Assembly (NCBI RefSeq): GCF_013522705.1 | Contig: NZ_JAAMRE010000027.1 | Span: 31,466-95,465, forward strand | Length of the DNA: 64,000 bases | Direction of reading: 5' to 3' | Origin: Pseudomonas lurida | GTDB lineage: Bacteria > Pseudomonadota > Gammaproteobacteria > Pseudomonadales > Pseudomonadaceae | Shown: piece by piece, positions 7,936 to 18,200 of the stretch | Position numbering within the stretch: position 1 is the first letter of the stretch | Layout: each line of letters opens with the position of its first letter | Program-made: the position numbers and the translations under genes | The notes under the pieces: model-generated | What the model saw: only the letters and a program-made list of their open reading frames with translations | Databases searched by the model: none | Told to the model about the DNA's origin: nothing

Positions 7936-9866
7936 GCGCGGCCCATATGGCAACTGAGGTTGGCGCCGACTTCGGCGTTGCCCAGGCTGATGCCCAGGGA
8001 CTTGAGCAGGCTGTTGACGACAGGGTCAAGCAGCGGCGACAGCACGCCCTGAACCAGCGAGATCACCGAGTTGGCAATGGTGTTCATCGTGCTGGCCACG
8101 CTCGCCAGCGCGCCGCTGGACACGCTGCCGCTGGGAGGCACATAGGTGACCTGCAGAGCGCTCAATGTCGCGCTCAGGCTGCCGATGATATTGCTCGTGC
8201 CCGCCGCGGGGAGGTAGGTGGGCGTGGCGTTCATCTCCGCCACGGGGGCAAATACCAGCGGGCCGGACTGGGCACCCACGGTGGACAGCGCTTTGACCGT
8301 CAGGCCACCGCCCACATTCGGTGTGCGGTTGGGGCTGCAGAGCAAGTTCAATACCGCACACGAACGCTTGCCGAAATCCACCAGCCTCAGCGGTTGCACG
8401 ACCACCGGCGCGGTGGAGGAAAACGCCGTCGAACTGATGGTGCCGATGCCTAACGTTGCTGCGGAGGTGCTGGTCTGCGTGGTCAGAGACTTACTGGCCG
8501 GCGTGGCGCAGGCGTAATCGGTGACATGGCTTTCAGCACTGCCGGCCTCGATGTAGATCGACAGCGTATCGCTGATCGCCACATCGGTGATTTCGCAGGA
8601 GACCAGACAAAGGAGCCCACCCACCGCCGCTGGAATATTCAAATTCAACAGGCCCTTCACCAGGTTCGAAACCGGTGTACGCAGCCCGCTCAGTACCGTC
8701 GCGACCGAAGACACACCATTCAAGACAGGTGCCTGCACCGTTATCAGCGTGCGCACCTGCGCCGTACGCACGGCTATCTGATCCGTCGGCGGCACATTAT
8801 TAAGCCCCGCCTTGGCCTTCGCCGGGTTGCCGATCGCCGACAGTTGCGGCGGCTCCATGATTTTGGTCTGCACCGATACATTGCCTACCAGTGGAATATT
8901 CAACTGCACCGCTGCGCTCACCGGGTTCTTGCTGCTGGACAATTGCGCGGTGGTTTGCAGCAGTTGGAACAGTTGAAGGTTGCTGTTCAAAGCGGCAGCC
9001 GACGTACCGGTGGCAATTTTGAGCAACTGCCCGACCGTCAACTGCCGAGTGCTGGGGGCAATCGCCTGAACCTTGATTACATCGTTGATAACGGCGGTGG
9101 CCACGGCGCCGTTTTTTTGCAGGACCTTCACCGACGCGTCGATCAACTCATTGGCGGACACCGCCGTACTGAGCAACGCATCGTAGTCGCCCGCCTTCAC
9201 GTTCAAGGTAAGCGCCAACTGATCAAGGTAACCGAGCAGGTTGACGTTGGTGTTCAGCAGCCCATCCCAGCCTGCCGCGGTCAGCGACAGGCTGCCGCCC
9301 AGCAGGCGCCCCATCGCCAGGTTCAAAACATCTGACTTTGCCGAATCGACGGTGCCCAGGTTGCTGCGGATGCTCAGTTGCGCCACGGGCGGCGCGTAGG
9401 CGGCCACGGCGGTGGCGCTGAGTTGGGTCTGGGTGGATGCCGAACCGCCGCTGAACAGGCTCCAGAGGCCGCTGACAACGCTGGTCATCACGCTGCGGGT
9501 CGCCACCACGCGTACGGCCTCGTTCTTGGTGGCATCCGGGTTGAAGACGCGGATATTGCCGGCATTGGTGACCAGCGTACCGCACGTCACTGTCAGGCCA
9601 CGGCTGCTGTCGCCAGTCACCGTGAAACCGTTGCGCGCGGCATTTTCCCTGGCGAAGTCGTTGGCTGTGGTGGTGGGGTTGCACAGGCCGCCGCGCCCGG
9701 CGGCTTCCAGGGCCGAGGTGTCGGCGATGGATTGTAATTTGCGCTTGTCCAGGTACAGGCGGCCGCTGTCTACCGCCAGCAATAAAAAGACCAGGGCTAC
9801 CGCGAGGGTGCCCGCCGCCATCAAGCTGATGGCACCACGCTGCCTGCAACCGATTCGGGGAGACAT
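7920..9866 (-). CDS. tadG: TadG-like pilus-associated protein
   Basis: 648 residues. The N-terminal TadE/TadG-like segment has QRGAISLMAAGTLAVALVFLLLAV then SGRLYLDKRKLQSIADTSAL, which is the Flp-type membrane anchor with the conserved D-x-LQ-x-AD-x-AAL pattern. A long Ala/Ser/Thr/Val-rich periplasmic region follows. TadG is needed for Flp pilus assembly and is thought to anchor it to the envelope. ATG start with AAGGAG about 8 bases upstream. It is convergent with pprA (16 bp overlap); nothing follows it in the same direction within the tad genes. Confidence 0.88.
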   Translation of the reverse strand: MSPRIGCRQRGAISLMAAGTLAVALVFLLLAVDSGRLYLDKRKLQSIADTSALEAAGRGGLCNPTTTANDFARENAARNGFTVTGDSSRGLTVTCGTLVTNAGNIRVFNPDATKNEAVRVVATRSVMTSVVSGLWSLFSGGSASTQTQLSATAVAAYAPPVAQLSIRSNLGTVDSAKSDVLNLAMGRLLGGSLSLTAAGWDGLLNTNVNLLGYLDQLALTLNVKAGDYDALLSTAVSANELIDASVKVLQKNGAVATAVINDVIKVQAIAPSTRQLTVGQLLKIATGTSAAALNSNLQLFQLLQTTAQLSSSKNPVSAAVQLNIPLVGNVSVQTKIMEPPQLSAIGNPAKAKAGLNNVPPTDQIAVRTAQVRTLITVQAPVLNGVSSVATVLSGLRTPVSNLVKGLLNLNIPAAVGGLLCLVSCEITDVAISDTLSIYIEAGSAESHVTDYACATPASKSLTTQTSTSAATLGIGTISSTAFSSTAPVVVQPLRLVDFGKRSCAVLNLLCSPNRTPNVGGGLTVKALSTVGAQSGPLVFAPVAEMNATPTYLPAAGTSNIIGSLSATLSALQVTYVPPSGSVSSGALASVASTMNTIANSVISLVQGVLSPLLDPVVNSLLKSLGISLGNAEVGANLSCHMGRAYLVI

Positions 9867-9953
9867 CAGGCACTCCTTCGCGCTTACTCTCCGTAGGTTC
9901 GAAGGAGTGTAGACAAGGATGGCGGGGGCTGCCGCGCCGGCGGCGGTCAGCGA

Positions 9954-10511
9954 TCAGTGGGGTGGATAACTGGAGAGGATACGAGTGACCGTGGTGCGGA
10001 TCGCGTTGTTGCGATCCTGTGGGTTCGGGGTGCTGCTCATCAGTTGTTCGTCGCTGCCGCGCCACACCAGTTTGCCGTCCTTGCCATCGAGCAGGTCGAT
10101 CTGGATGGTTGCCACCTTGTAGGTGATGTTGCGGGTTTCGTTGTACATCGGCGCGCCCCAGTAGCCGTTCCATGGGCCGCCCCAGGCGCCGCCATAGTTG
10201 GTGGTGACTTGTTGCTGGCGGTCTTCGACGATCAGGTAGGCCTGCACGTTCACGTCCGCCTTGGTACCGGCGGCGGCCGGGCGCAGACCGCGCTGATCAA
10301 GTTGTTCGCCGACGGCCTGGCGGATGCGCTGTTCGGTGAGGTCGCTCTGGATGCGCGGGTCATCGGGGCGGTACTGCAGGGCAGGGTCTTTCCAGGCCCA
10401 ACTGCGGTACGCGCCGAAGTCGCGGCTGGCATCGAAGTCGTGGTTGACCTGACTGGTCTGGCAACCGCCCAGCAGCATGGCAAACGCAAGCGTAGCGAGA
10501 CGACGGAACAT
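9954..10511 (-). CDS. DUF4136 lipoprotein (distal copy of a tandem pair)
   Basis: 185 residues with lipobox LLGGC (Cys about residue 17) and a DUF4136 fold: FDASRDFGAYRSWAWKDP, then DLTEQRIRQAVGEQLDQRGLRP, ending in LLDGKDGKLVWRGSDEQL. Envelope lipoprotein of unknown function. It is homologous over its whole length to the neighbouring gene at 10556-11158 (shared GAYR-WAW, LDQRGLRP and LVWRG/PVWSA patterns), so the two arose by tandem duplication. The genes are separated by 44 bp on the same strand. Confidence 0.85.
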   Translation of the reverse strand: MFRRLATLAFAMLLGGCQTSQVNHDFDASRDFGAYRSWAWKDPALQYRPDDPRIQSDLTEQRIRQAVGEQLDQRGLRPAAAGTKADVNVQAYLIVEDRQQQVTTNYGGAWGGPWNGYWGAPMYNETRNITYKVATIQIDLLDGKDGKLVWRGSDEQLMSSTPNPQDRNNAIRTTVTRILSSYPPH

Positions 10512-10555
10512 GGTGATTCTCCAAAAGCGACCGGTGCGTTAAATGAGAATAGCGG

Positions 10556-11158
10556 TTAACGGGGAGGGTACGCGGCCATGGCCTTTTGTACGGCCTGGCG
10601 CAATGCTTCGGCCCGCTCGCCGAGGCTGCCCTGGCTGCCGGTTTCCGCGCTGGCGCTCCATACCGGCTGGCCGCTGCGGGCATCGAACAGGTTGATGCGA
10701 ACCACCACCACCTGCACCTCATAGGTGCGTACCACCGGCACCGTGTTGTACATGCCGTAGCCCGGACCATAGCGGTTGTAGCCGCTGTAACCGTAGCCGT
10801 AATCGTCCTGGACCTGGCGCAGGCGTTTCTCCTGGCGCACGTCGGCGCTGACCAGCAAGTCCGCCGGGCGATTGTCGTGCAGAGGGCGCAGGCCGCGCTG
10901 GTCGAGCGCGCCGCTGACCGCTTCGGCGATTTGTGCCGAGTCGGCCCAGGCCGTACCCGCCGGGAGCCGGCCGTTGCGCCAGGCCCAATTGCGATAGGCG
11001 CCGTAGTCCCGTACCGGCGCCGGGTAGGCGCTGGCATCGAAGGTGCCGGCAGCCTGCGGCGGTGCCGGCGGGATCGGCGCCGAAGCGGCCACATAAGGGT
11101 TGGGGCTGGAGCATGCGCCCAGCCCGAGAGACAGCAGGATCAAACACAGACGACGCAT
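10556..11158 (-). CDS. DUF4136 lipoprotein (proximal copy of a tandem pair)
   Basis: 200 residues with lipobox LGLGAC and the DUF4136 core (DYGAYRNWAWRNG; AEAVSGALDQRGLRP; NLFDARSGQPVWSASAET). It differs from the neighbouring paralogue by a Tyr/Gly-rich insert (about 118-135, GYGYSGYNRYGPGYG), which may be a surface loop. Role unknown; it is probably a lipid-anchored envelope protein. It is the first gene of the pair and starts 24 bp downstream of the cmoM stop on the same strand, so all four genes back to the MazG-like gene may be cotranscribed. Confidence 0.84.
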   Translation of the reverse strand: MRRLCLILLSLGLGACSSPNPYVAASAPIPPAPPQAAGTFDASAYPAPVRDYGAYRNWAWRNGRLPAGTAWADSAQIAEAVSGALDQRGLRPLHDNRPADLLVSADVRQEKRLRQVQDDYGYGYSGYNRYGPGYGMYNTVPVVRTYEVQVVVVRINLFDARSGQPVWSASAETGSQGSLGERAEALRQAVQKAMAAYPPR

Positions 11159-11182
11159 TTCGACCTCCGCAGACTGGGCCGC

Positions 11183-11932
11183 TTAAACCGGACGGCAGAT
11201 CCAGTGCAAATAACGCCCAAGTCCGGCAAAGCTTGGGTGACGACGGTGAATGAGCTCCATCTCGATAAGGTCCTGCAATGCGGCGCGAGCCTGGAACTCC
11301 ACCGGCATGTAGTCGTGGAAGACCCGCACCCCGCTTTGGCTTTCGACCTGCCACAGCCCTTCGAGTTGCGCCGCCAGCTCTCGCGGGTCGAGGGGCTGTT
11401 GCGGCGTGAGGCTTTGCTTTTCGCCGGCCATGTCGTTCTTGCGCATCTTGCGGAAGTGGCCTTTGAGCAGGTTGCGGTAGATCAGCGCATCGCGGTTGTA
11501 GAACGCCAGGGACAACCAGCCGCCCGGCGCGGTCAGCTGATGCAGCACCGGCAGGATGGCGTGGGGTTCGGCCAGCCACTCCAGCACGGCGTGGCACAGC
11601 ACCAGGTCATAGGGTTGCGTGAGTTGGCCGAGCAGCTCCTGCCAGGGCGCGTGGATAAAGGTCGCATGCTGCCCGGCTTCGGCGAAGCGTTGGCGCGCGC
11701 CCTCGAGCATCGGCGCGGCGGGTTCGGCCAGGGTTACCTGGTGACCACGCTCGGCCAGCCAAAGCGACATATGCCCCAGGCCCGCGCCAATATCGAGCAC
11801 GCGCAATGGGCGATCAGGCAGCGCTTCGGCCAGGTCGGCCTGCAACACCGCCAGGCGGATCGCGCCTTTGGCCCCGCCGTAGATTTTTTCGGCGAAGCGC
11901 GTGGCCAGTTGATCGAAGTGACGATCACTCAT
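11183..11932 (-). CDS. cmoM: tRNA 5-carboxymethoxyuridine methyltransferase CmoM (SmtA-like)
   Basis: 249-residue class I SAM methyltransferase. The opening DRHFDQLATRFAEKIYGG and the SAM-binding loop VLDIGAGLGHMSLWLAERGH match CmoM, which methylates cmo5U34 to mcmo5U34 in tRNA. The C-terminal region contains PLDPRELAAQLEGLW. ATG overlaps the stop of the upstream MazG-like gene (ATGA), indicating translational coupling. The function is well supported by family resemblance to E. coli SmtA/CmoM. Confidence 0.85.
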   Translation of the reverse strand: MSDRHFDQLATRFAEKIYGGAKGAIRLAVLQADLAEALPDRPLRVLDIGAGLGHMSLWLAERGHQVTLAEPAAPMLEGARQRFAEAGQHATFIHAPWQELLGQLTQPYDLVLCHAVLEWLAEPHAILPVLHQLTAPGGWLSLAFYNRDALIYRNLLKGHFRKMRKNDMAGEKQSLTPQQPLDPRELAAQLEGLWQVESQSGVRVFHDYMPVEFQARAALQDLIEMELIHRRHPSFAGLGRYLHWICRPV

Positions 11933-12234
11933 GGGGCGAACCGCCGTTCGCTGTCGGCCAGTTTGGCACGCACGACCTCGTTCATGTCCAGGCCCAACTC
12001 ACTGCACAGCAACAACAGGTACAACACGATATCGCCGACTTCCTGTCCGGCGTGGGCAAGTGTGTCGGCGGGTAATTGGCGGGATTGATCTTCGGTGAGC
12101 CATTGGAAGATTTCCACCAGTTCGGCCATTTCCACACTGGCAGCCATGGCCAGGTTTTTCGGGCTGTGAAACGGTTTCCAGTCGTTGGTATCGCGGATGC
12201 GATGCAGGCGTTCGGTGAGGTGTTCGAGGTTCAT
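11929..12234 (-). CDS. MazG-like nucleotide pyrophosphohydrolase
   Basis: 101-residue all-helical pyrophosphohydrolase of the RS21-C6/dCTPase type. The metal-binding pattern E-x-x-E with a downstream E-x-x-D is visible: ASVEMAELVEIFQW and GQEVGDIVLYLLLL. The family hydrolyses non-canonical or excess dNTPs (often dCTP) to the monophosphate. ATG with CAGGAG 8 bases upstream. First gene of the cmoM pair, overlapping it by 4 bp. Confidence 0.85.
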   Translation of the reverse strand: MNLEHLTERLHRIRDTNDWKPFHSPKNLAMAASVEMAELVEIFQWLTEDQSRQLPADTLAHAGQEVGDIVLYLLLLCSELGLDMNEVVRAKLADSERRFAP

Positions 12235-12316
12235 GGGGCGGGCTCCTGAAGGTGTATAGCTTCGGGGGGATGAGCGTTGAAGGCAAGTGAATCACCTGGG
12301 TTGGTCTTCAGGCCGC

Positions 12317-12389
12317 CATCGGGGGCAAGCCCCGTCCCACATTTGAATGCATTTACATATCAAAAAGTGGGAGGGGGCTTGCCCCGATG
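12317..12389. repeat. Inverted pair of REP elements (BIME-like)
   Basis: CATCGGGGGCAAGCCCC at 12317 and its inverted partner GGGGGCTTGCCCCGATG ending at 12389 flank a short AT-rich spacer; each arm also carries the GTGGGA/TCCCAC part of the REP core. It sits between the start of the MazG-like gene and the pbpC stop. The same element family recurs at 15162, 30427, 42895, 57073 and 60042. Confidence 0.85.
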
Positions 12390-12394
12390 AGGCC

Positions 12395-14755
12395 CTAATC
12401 CACTACGCTGAATTCAAGCCTGGCGGTTTGACCGGCCTCATCCAACACACTGAGCTGGTAGCGGCCCAAGCGCTCGAAACTGGCATTGATGCTGTCCTGG
12501 TTGGCACTGTCGCCCAGGGGCGCGCCGTTGAGGAACCACCAGCGCCGGCCGCTGCCGCCCAGGGCGGATAGTTTTAGCTGTAAAGCCTGCTGGCTGCCGG
12601 CGGGCAGGCGCAGTTGGTCGCCTTCGCGCACACCGACAATCGACAACGGTGAAGAAGCCGCCAAGGCCGGTGGCGGGCAGTCCGGGTCGGCCGCCGGGAT
12701 GCGCGCTTCACGGCGTTCAGCCCTGGGCAGCCATGGCTCCAGCGGCGCGGGCCACAGGGCGATATTCCTGGCAACCGCGCCGGGACAGTGGGCGTCCACA
12801 CGCAAACCCTTGGCATTGACCCAAACGCTCTCCATCAAGCCCACGCTCAACGGCTGATCCAACGCCTGTAAAGTCGGCGGCGTGGTGTTGTCCAGCGTCC
12901 AGGCAAAGCGCTGGCGTCGGCAATTGGGGTCGGTGCGGCTCATGGGCTGGCCCAGCGGCCAACAGATCGCCGCCACGCCGACATTGGCCGGCACCGCTTT
13001 GACTGGCGCGCTGATGCCGCGCTGGCTGTCGCGGTTGGTCAGCACATCGTGCACCTGCAGCATCAGGGGCGCCGCCGACGCCAGGCCGAACTGGCCAGGC
13101 ACGGGCGTGCCGTCCGGGCGGCCGATCCAGATGCCGATCAAGTAGCGCGGCCCCACACCAATTGCCCAGGCATCACGGAAGCCGTAGCTGGTGCCGGTTT
13201 TCCAGGCCAGCACCGGACGCTGCACCAATTCGGCACGCGGGTCGCGATCCGGTCGAGCCTGGCCGCTGAGGATGCGCCGCACAATCCAGGCAGCCCCTGG
13301 CGACAGCAGCGGCCGTTCTCTGAGCGTATCGTCCGGCTGAAATCGCAGGGTGGCGCTTTTGCCGTCGCGGGCAAAGGCACTGTAGCCGCTGACCAGATCC
13401 TCCAGGCGGCTGCCCGCGCCGCCCAGGATCAGCGCCAGGTTCGGTTCGGCCAGCGCCGGCAGCGCCAGGGGCACGCCGCCGATGCGCATCTGCGCGGCGA
13501 AGCGCTTGGGCCCGTAGGCTTCCAGCAATTGCACCGCCGGCAGGTTAAGCGAACTGGACAGCGCAGTGCTCGCCGGCACCGCGCCGGTAAAGCCCATGGA
13601 AAAATTGCCCGGACGGTAATCGCCATAGCGCCGGGGCACGTCCTGCAGCAGCGACTCGGAATGAATCAAGCCGTCATCCAGCGCCATGCCATACAGGAAA
13701 GGTTTCAGGGTGGAACCCGGCGAGCGTAAGGCATTGACCATGTCCACATGCCCGAAGCGCTTGGCATCGTTGATGTCCACCGAGCCCAGGTAAGCGCGTA
13801 CCGCCATGCTTTCTTCCTCCACCACCAGGATCGCGGCCGAGGTGTGCTCCGGCAGGCGCGCACGCCAGCCCAGCAACAGGTCTTCGAGGCGACGTTGCAG
13901 AGTGGCGTCGAGGGTGGTGCGGATCAGCGGCGGGCTGTCGGGACGGTTCAGGCGGCGCGCGAGCAACGGCGCCAGGCTGGGCTCCAGGCGCGGGGCGAGC
14001 AGCAGCGGTTCCTCCAGGGCTTCATCGACTGCGGCCTGCGGCCACACCTTGAATTCGGCGAGGCGCCGCAGCACTTTGTCGCGGGCCTGCTGCGCGCGTT
14101 GCGGATGGCGATCCGGGCGCAGGCGGCTCGGTGCCTGGGGCAATACCGCCAGCAACGCGGCCTCGGCATGGGTCAACTGCGCCGGGGACTTTCCCAGGTA
14201 AGCCCAACTGGCCGCCGCCACGCCCTGCAAGGTGCCACCAAAGGGCGCGCGGTTGAGGTACAGGTTGAGGATCTCGGCCTTGGACAGGTGCCACTCCAAT
14301 TGGGCCGTGCGCCACAGCTGGCGCAACTTGCCGTGAAAGGTACGCGAATGCGGGTCCAGCAGACGCGCCACCTGCATCGACAGGGTACTGCCACCCGACA
14401 CCACCCGCTCCCCGGCCAGGTTCTGCCAGGTCGCCCGCACCAACGCCAGCGGGTTCACGCCAGGATGCTGATAAAACCAGCGGTCTTCGTAGGTGAGCAG
14501 CGCGTCGAGATAGTACGGCGACACCTCACGGGTCTGCACCGGGTAGCGCCACACACCATTGGCATCGGCAAACCGCCATAACGGCGTGCCATCCTCGGCC
14601 AGCACCACCCGCGCCAGGTCGTCCTTGGGCAGCGGCAGGGGCCAGAGGCGGTCCGCCAGCCAGAGCAGCGCGATCACTACCAGCACAACACCCAAAACCC
14701 AGCGCAGTAACTGTGATAGCCGAGCGCATCCAGCCATGATTAAACGAAACCTCAA
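12395..14755 (-). CDS. pbpC: Penicillin-binding protein 1C (peptidoglycan glycosyltransferase/transpeptidase)
   Basis: 786 residues. N-terminal membrane anchor (about 14-32), glycosyltransferase 51 domain (about 60-230) with the catalytic Glu in YEDRWFYQHPGV near residue 90, transpeptidase domain with the active Ser at about 347 (GSTLKPF), SSLNLP, and KTGTS near 517, then a C-terminal BiPBP_C domain (about 690-785). It builds and cross-links peptidoglycan in the periplasm. PbpC is functionally coupled to a periplasmic alpha-2-macroglobulin in many proteobacteria; that gene lies just upstream here, separated by a small oppositely oriented gene. Confidence 0.95.
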   Translation of the reverse strand: MRFRLIMAGCARLSQLLRWVLGVVLVVIALLWLADRLWPLPLPKDDLARVVLAEDGTPLWRFADANGVWRYPVQTREVSPYYLDALLTYEDRWFYQHPGVNPLALVRATWQNLAGERVVSGGSTLSMQVARLLDPHSRTFHGKLRQLWRTAQLEWHLSKAEILNLYLNRAPFGGTLQGVAAASWAYLGKSPAQLTHAEAALLAVLPQAPSRLRPDRHPQRAQQARDKVLRRLAEFKVWPQAAVDEALEEPLLLAPRLEPSLAPLLARRLNRPDSPPLIRTTLDATLQRRLEDLLLGWRARLPEHTSAAILVVEEESMAVRAYLGSVDINDAKRFGHVDMVNALRSPGSTLKPFLYGMALDDGLIHSESLLQDVPRRYGDYRPGNFSMGFTGAVPASTALSSSLNLPAVQLLEAYGPKRFAAQMRIGGVPLALPALAEPNLALILGGAGSRLEDLVSGYSAFARDGKSATLRFQPDDTLRERPLLSPGAAWIVRRILSGQARPDRDPRAELVQRPVLAWKTGTSYGFRDAWAIGVGPRYLIGIWIGRPDGTPVPGQFGLASAAPLMLQVHDVLTNRDSQRGISAPVKAVPANVGVAAICWPLGQPMSRTDPNCRRQRFAWTLDNTTPPTLQALDQPLSVGLMESVWVNAKGLRVDAHCPGAVARNIALWPAPLEPWLPRAERREARIPAADPDCPPPALAASSPLSIVGVREGDQLRLPAGSQQALQLKLSALGGSGRRWWFLNGAPLGDSANQDSINASFERLGRYQLSVLDEAGQTARLEFSVVD

Positions 14756-14845
14756 ACCGGCAAACCTCTATGCTTGTGGGGAACTAGCCCGCTGCAATTA
14801 CAACCAAAGGCACACACACGCCCACCTTCTGATCAGGACACTCAC

Positions 14846-15139
14846 ATGCAGGTAGAAAGCTTCTTCGAATGGCTGGGCCAGGCGCTCGGTTCCGTCATCC
14901 GCTTTATCGTCGATGGCCTCAGCGGACTGTTCGGTGCCCTGACCCACGCCGGCAGTAACTTTGTCGAGGGTCTGTCCCGCACCTTGGGCATGGACACGTC
15001 GATCATCAGCATCATCACCCTGATCATCGGCCTGATGCTGCTCTACTCGGCCGTTCGCGCCTTTATGCGGGCGTCAATCATCATGGGCATCATCTGGCTG
15101 ATGCTCGGCCTGTGGCTGCTCAGTTGGGTCGTGCACTGA
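14846..15139 (+). CDS. Small membrane protein of unknown function
   Basis: 97 residues, mostly hydrophobic, with an amphipathic N-terminal region (about 1-45, rich in Gly/Phe/Val) and two membrane helices near the C-terminus (about 48-66 and 72-95: IISIITLIIGLMLLYSAV and IIMGIIWLMLGLWLLSWVV). The ATG at 14846 has AGGA about 9 bases upstream and is preferred over an upstream frame extension. I do not recognise the family. It lies divergently from pbpC and in the gap between pbpC and its usual partner, the alpha-2-macroglobulin gene, which is an unusual interruption. Confidence 0.7.
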   Translation: MQVESFFEWLGQALGSVIRFIVDGLSGLFGALTHAGSNFVEGLSRTLGMDTSIISIITLIIGLMLLYSAVRAFMRASIIMGIIWLMLGLWLLSWVVH

Positions 15140-15161
15140 CCCCCAAGACTGTCATTGCCGC

Positions 15162-15190
15162 TGTGGGAGGGGGGCTTGCCACCTCCCACA
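15162..15190. repeat. Single REP hairpin
   Basis: TGTGGGAGG and CCTCCCACA arms around GGGGCTTGCCA. It lies between convergent stops of the small membrane protein gene and the alpha-2-macroglobulin gene and could act as a bidirectional transcript end, although no T-tract is present. Confidence 0.75.
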
Positions 15191-15215
15191 TCAGTTCCGA
15201 TCCCACGTTGAGAAA

Positions 15216-18200
15216 TCAGCGCCCCTTGATCACCAGGTCCGCCGGGGTGTCACCCACCGCCTGCCAATTCGGCCGATACATCGACTCCACCTGCGGCGGC
15301 GGCACGCGATAGGTGCCCGGCGTCACGGCACGCGCCAGATACAGCAGGTGCGTGGTGACATCGCTGTCCAGGTTCAGTGCCGCCACATAGCGATCATCGC
15401 GGAACTCCTGATGCTTGAGCGATGCGTTCTGCATCGACTCACGCCATTCCTTCACTTGGCTGCTGGCGTTTTCCAGGCTGGCGGCGCTTTGTGCCAGGTT
15501 CTGGTTTTCCAGTTCCAGGCCCGCCGGCAGCAGGTCTACCACCAGTGCGTCCGGCACCCGCTGCTTGGCGCTGACCGCCACATGCACCAGCACCAGGTCG
15601 CCGCTGTTGAGGTTGCGCAGGTTCAACGGCTGGCCGTTCATGCCCAGGTATTCGCGCCGGATACTGAGGTTGTCGCCCCCCGCTGTCGGCGGCACTTGTG
15701 GATAACCCGAGAGGGTCAACTGCTGGTACACCGGCGTGTCGCCTTGATTACTCAGGGCCAGATCGCCGGACAATAGTTTGCCTTCGAGCGCCAGCGTCGG
15801 CTGCTGATTATTCAACTCATGCACCCCGCCACTGCCGGTAAGCGACACCTGCCAGTTCGCCTCGGGTTGCGCGAACCCCAGGCGGCCGGCGAGGAACAGC
15901 GAATTGCGCTCCTGGGTCGACAGGTACGGGCTGGCCGCCAGTTGATCGGACAAGGTGAACAACCGCTCCTCACGCTTGCCCTTGGCCAGGTCATTTTCCT
16001 CAAGCAACGCCAGAATCATCGCCTGGTCGCGCAGCGGGCTGCCGTAGTCGGCCAGCCACTCCTTGGTATTGCGTTGTGCGGCCAGGCCGGCGAGCAAAGC
16101 TTGGTCGGCACGCGGTTGGTCGCCCATCTTTTGCAGGGCAATCGCCAATTGCACCAGCGGCAGCCCTGAACGCGCGTCGCTGCGCCGTTCGAAAATACTG
16201 CGCAAGGCCCCCAACGGCGCCTGCTGGCTGCGCGCCAGGACCATGCCGGCGTAGGCCTGCACGGCGAAGCGGGTGTGGTCGGCGTTGTCGCTGTAGTCGA
16301 CGTCGATCAGGTTACGCTCCTGCACGTAACGCAGCAGGCGCTCGCTGGCTTTTTTCAGGGCTTCGGCCGGTACGGCAAAACCCTGGTCACGGGCGCGCAA
16401 CAGGAAGTCGGTGACGTAAGCGGTCAGCCAATATTCCTCTTCGCCGTCGGCGCCCCACAGGCCAAAGCTGCCGTTGTAGCGTTGCATGCCCAGCAGGCGC
16501 TCGATGCCCAGCTCGATCTTGCGCTTGCGCTCGGCATCCGGCTCACCCTTGACGCCCAGGCGCTTGAGCAACGCGTCGTCGGCATACAGCGAGGGGTACA
16601 AGCCGCTGGCGGTTTGTTCCAGGCAACCATACGGATAGGCCTTGAGCGCACTGATCTGCGCGCCCAGGTTCAGCGGCGGCCGGCTCGACAGGCTCAACAA
16701 GGCCTCACGCCCCGAGGCATCGAACTGGTCCAGCGTGCCGACGGGCAGGCTCCACGGCTCGTTCTTGAGCACCGCGCGGTAATGCTTGAGCAGCGCCGGA
16801 TAAGCCGGGCGCACGCCCAGGGTCCATTCGCGGCTGAACGGCGGCAATTGTTCGCCCGGCAGGTCCAGCCCGTTGACCGTCACCTTGAGCTTGCCCTGTC
16901 CCAGCCCGCCCCAGGCTTTGACCGGGATGCGCAGCGTGGTGCGCTGGCCTTGTTTCAGTTCCACCGATTGCGCGCCGGCATTGACCAGTTCCAGTTGGCC
17001 TTCGGCACTCAGTTGCACATCGAGTTTCTGCGCCTTGCCCGACAGGTTGGACAGGTCCAGCGCCAAGGTCGTCTGATCGCCGCCGGCCAGGAAGCGCGGC
17101 GCCGACAGTTCGGCCACCAGCGGCGCGGCGATCACCGTCCTGGCTTCGGCCATGCCGTAGCGGTCATCGCTCCAGGCCTGGGCCATCAGGCGCAGTTCAC
17201 CGTTGAAGTCGGGAATATTGACGCTGACTTCACCCTCGCCCTTGTCATTCAAAGTCACCGGCGCGCTTTGCAGGGCGACGATGGTCACGCTGGTGTCCGG
17301 GCGCTTGCCCCCCTTGGCCAACGCCGCGTCACCGCCGAACGCCAGGCTGGCCAGACGGCCTTGCCCGGCTTCGATCAACTGGCCGTAGATATCGAACTGA
17401 TCCACGCCATAGGCCTTGCGGCCGAACAGGCTGGCGTACGGGTCCGGCGTCGGGTATTCGGTAATGTTGAGGATGCCCACGTCTACTGCCGCCACCAGTA
17501 CATGCACCTGTTTCGGCACGCTGCCATCGGCATTCCGGGCGGCGACTTTCACTTTCAGCGGTTGCTTGGGACGCATTTTTTCCGGTGCGGTGAGGGTCAC
17601 GCCGAGCTTGCGCTGGGTGCGGTCCAGCGGCAGGTGCAGCAGGCCCACCGCACGTTTGGGGGTGATATTGGCTTTGCGTTCGCCGGGACGAATCACCAGG
17701 GCGCTGACGTACAGGTCATGACGCGACCATTTCGGATCAAGCTTCACGGCAAAGCTTTTGCCTTCGGCCGGCACGTCGATTTCCTGCCACCACAGCGGCC
17801 CTTCGGCGGATTCCACCAGCAGGTAGCCCTTGCCCGCGGCCGGCGGAGTGACCGTGACGTTAGCGGTGTCGCCATCGCCATAGGCCGGTTTGTCCAGCGC
17901 CAGCTTGACCTGGTCGGGGCGCACCGCGCCGCCTTCGGTATTGTCCTGGGCCTGATAACCGGCCCAGAAACGCAGGCTGCTGACCAGGCCGGTCTGCGGG
18001 TCTTCGACCTCGACGCGGTACGGGCCCCATTCCACCTGGAAGCTGACCTTGGCGGTGTCGCCGGCCTTGATGTTCAAGGTTTGCTCGTCGAGGTTGAGGA
18101 ATTTCTCGTTGTAGTGATAGCTCCAGCCGTCGCTGTCGGAGTAGTTCCAGTAGTAGTCACGGCGCTCGCGCACCAGGCGTACCTTGAGGTTGGGCGCGGC

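Noticed and set aside
7947..8453. Plus-strand open frames opposite tadG
   Set aside because: They lie within the convincingly coding tadG and have no recognisable motif or start signal.
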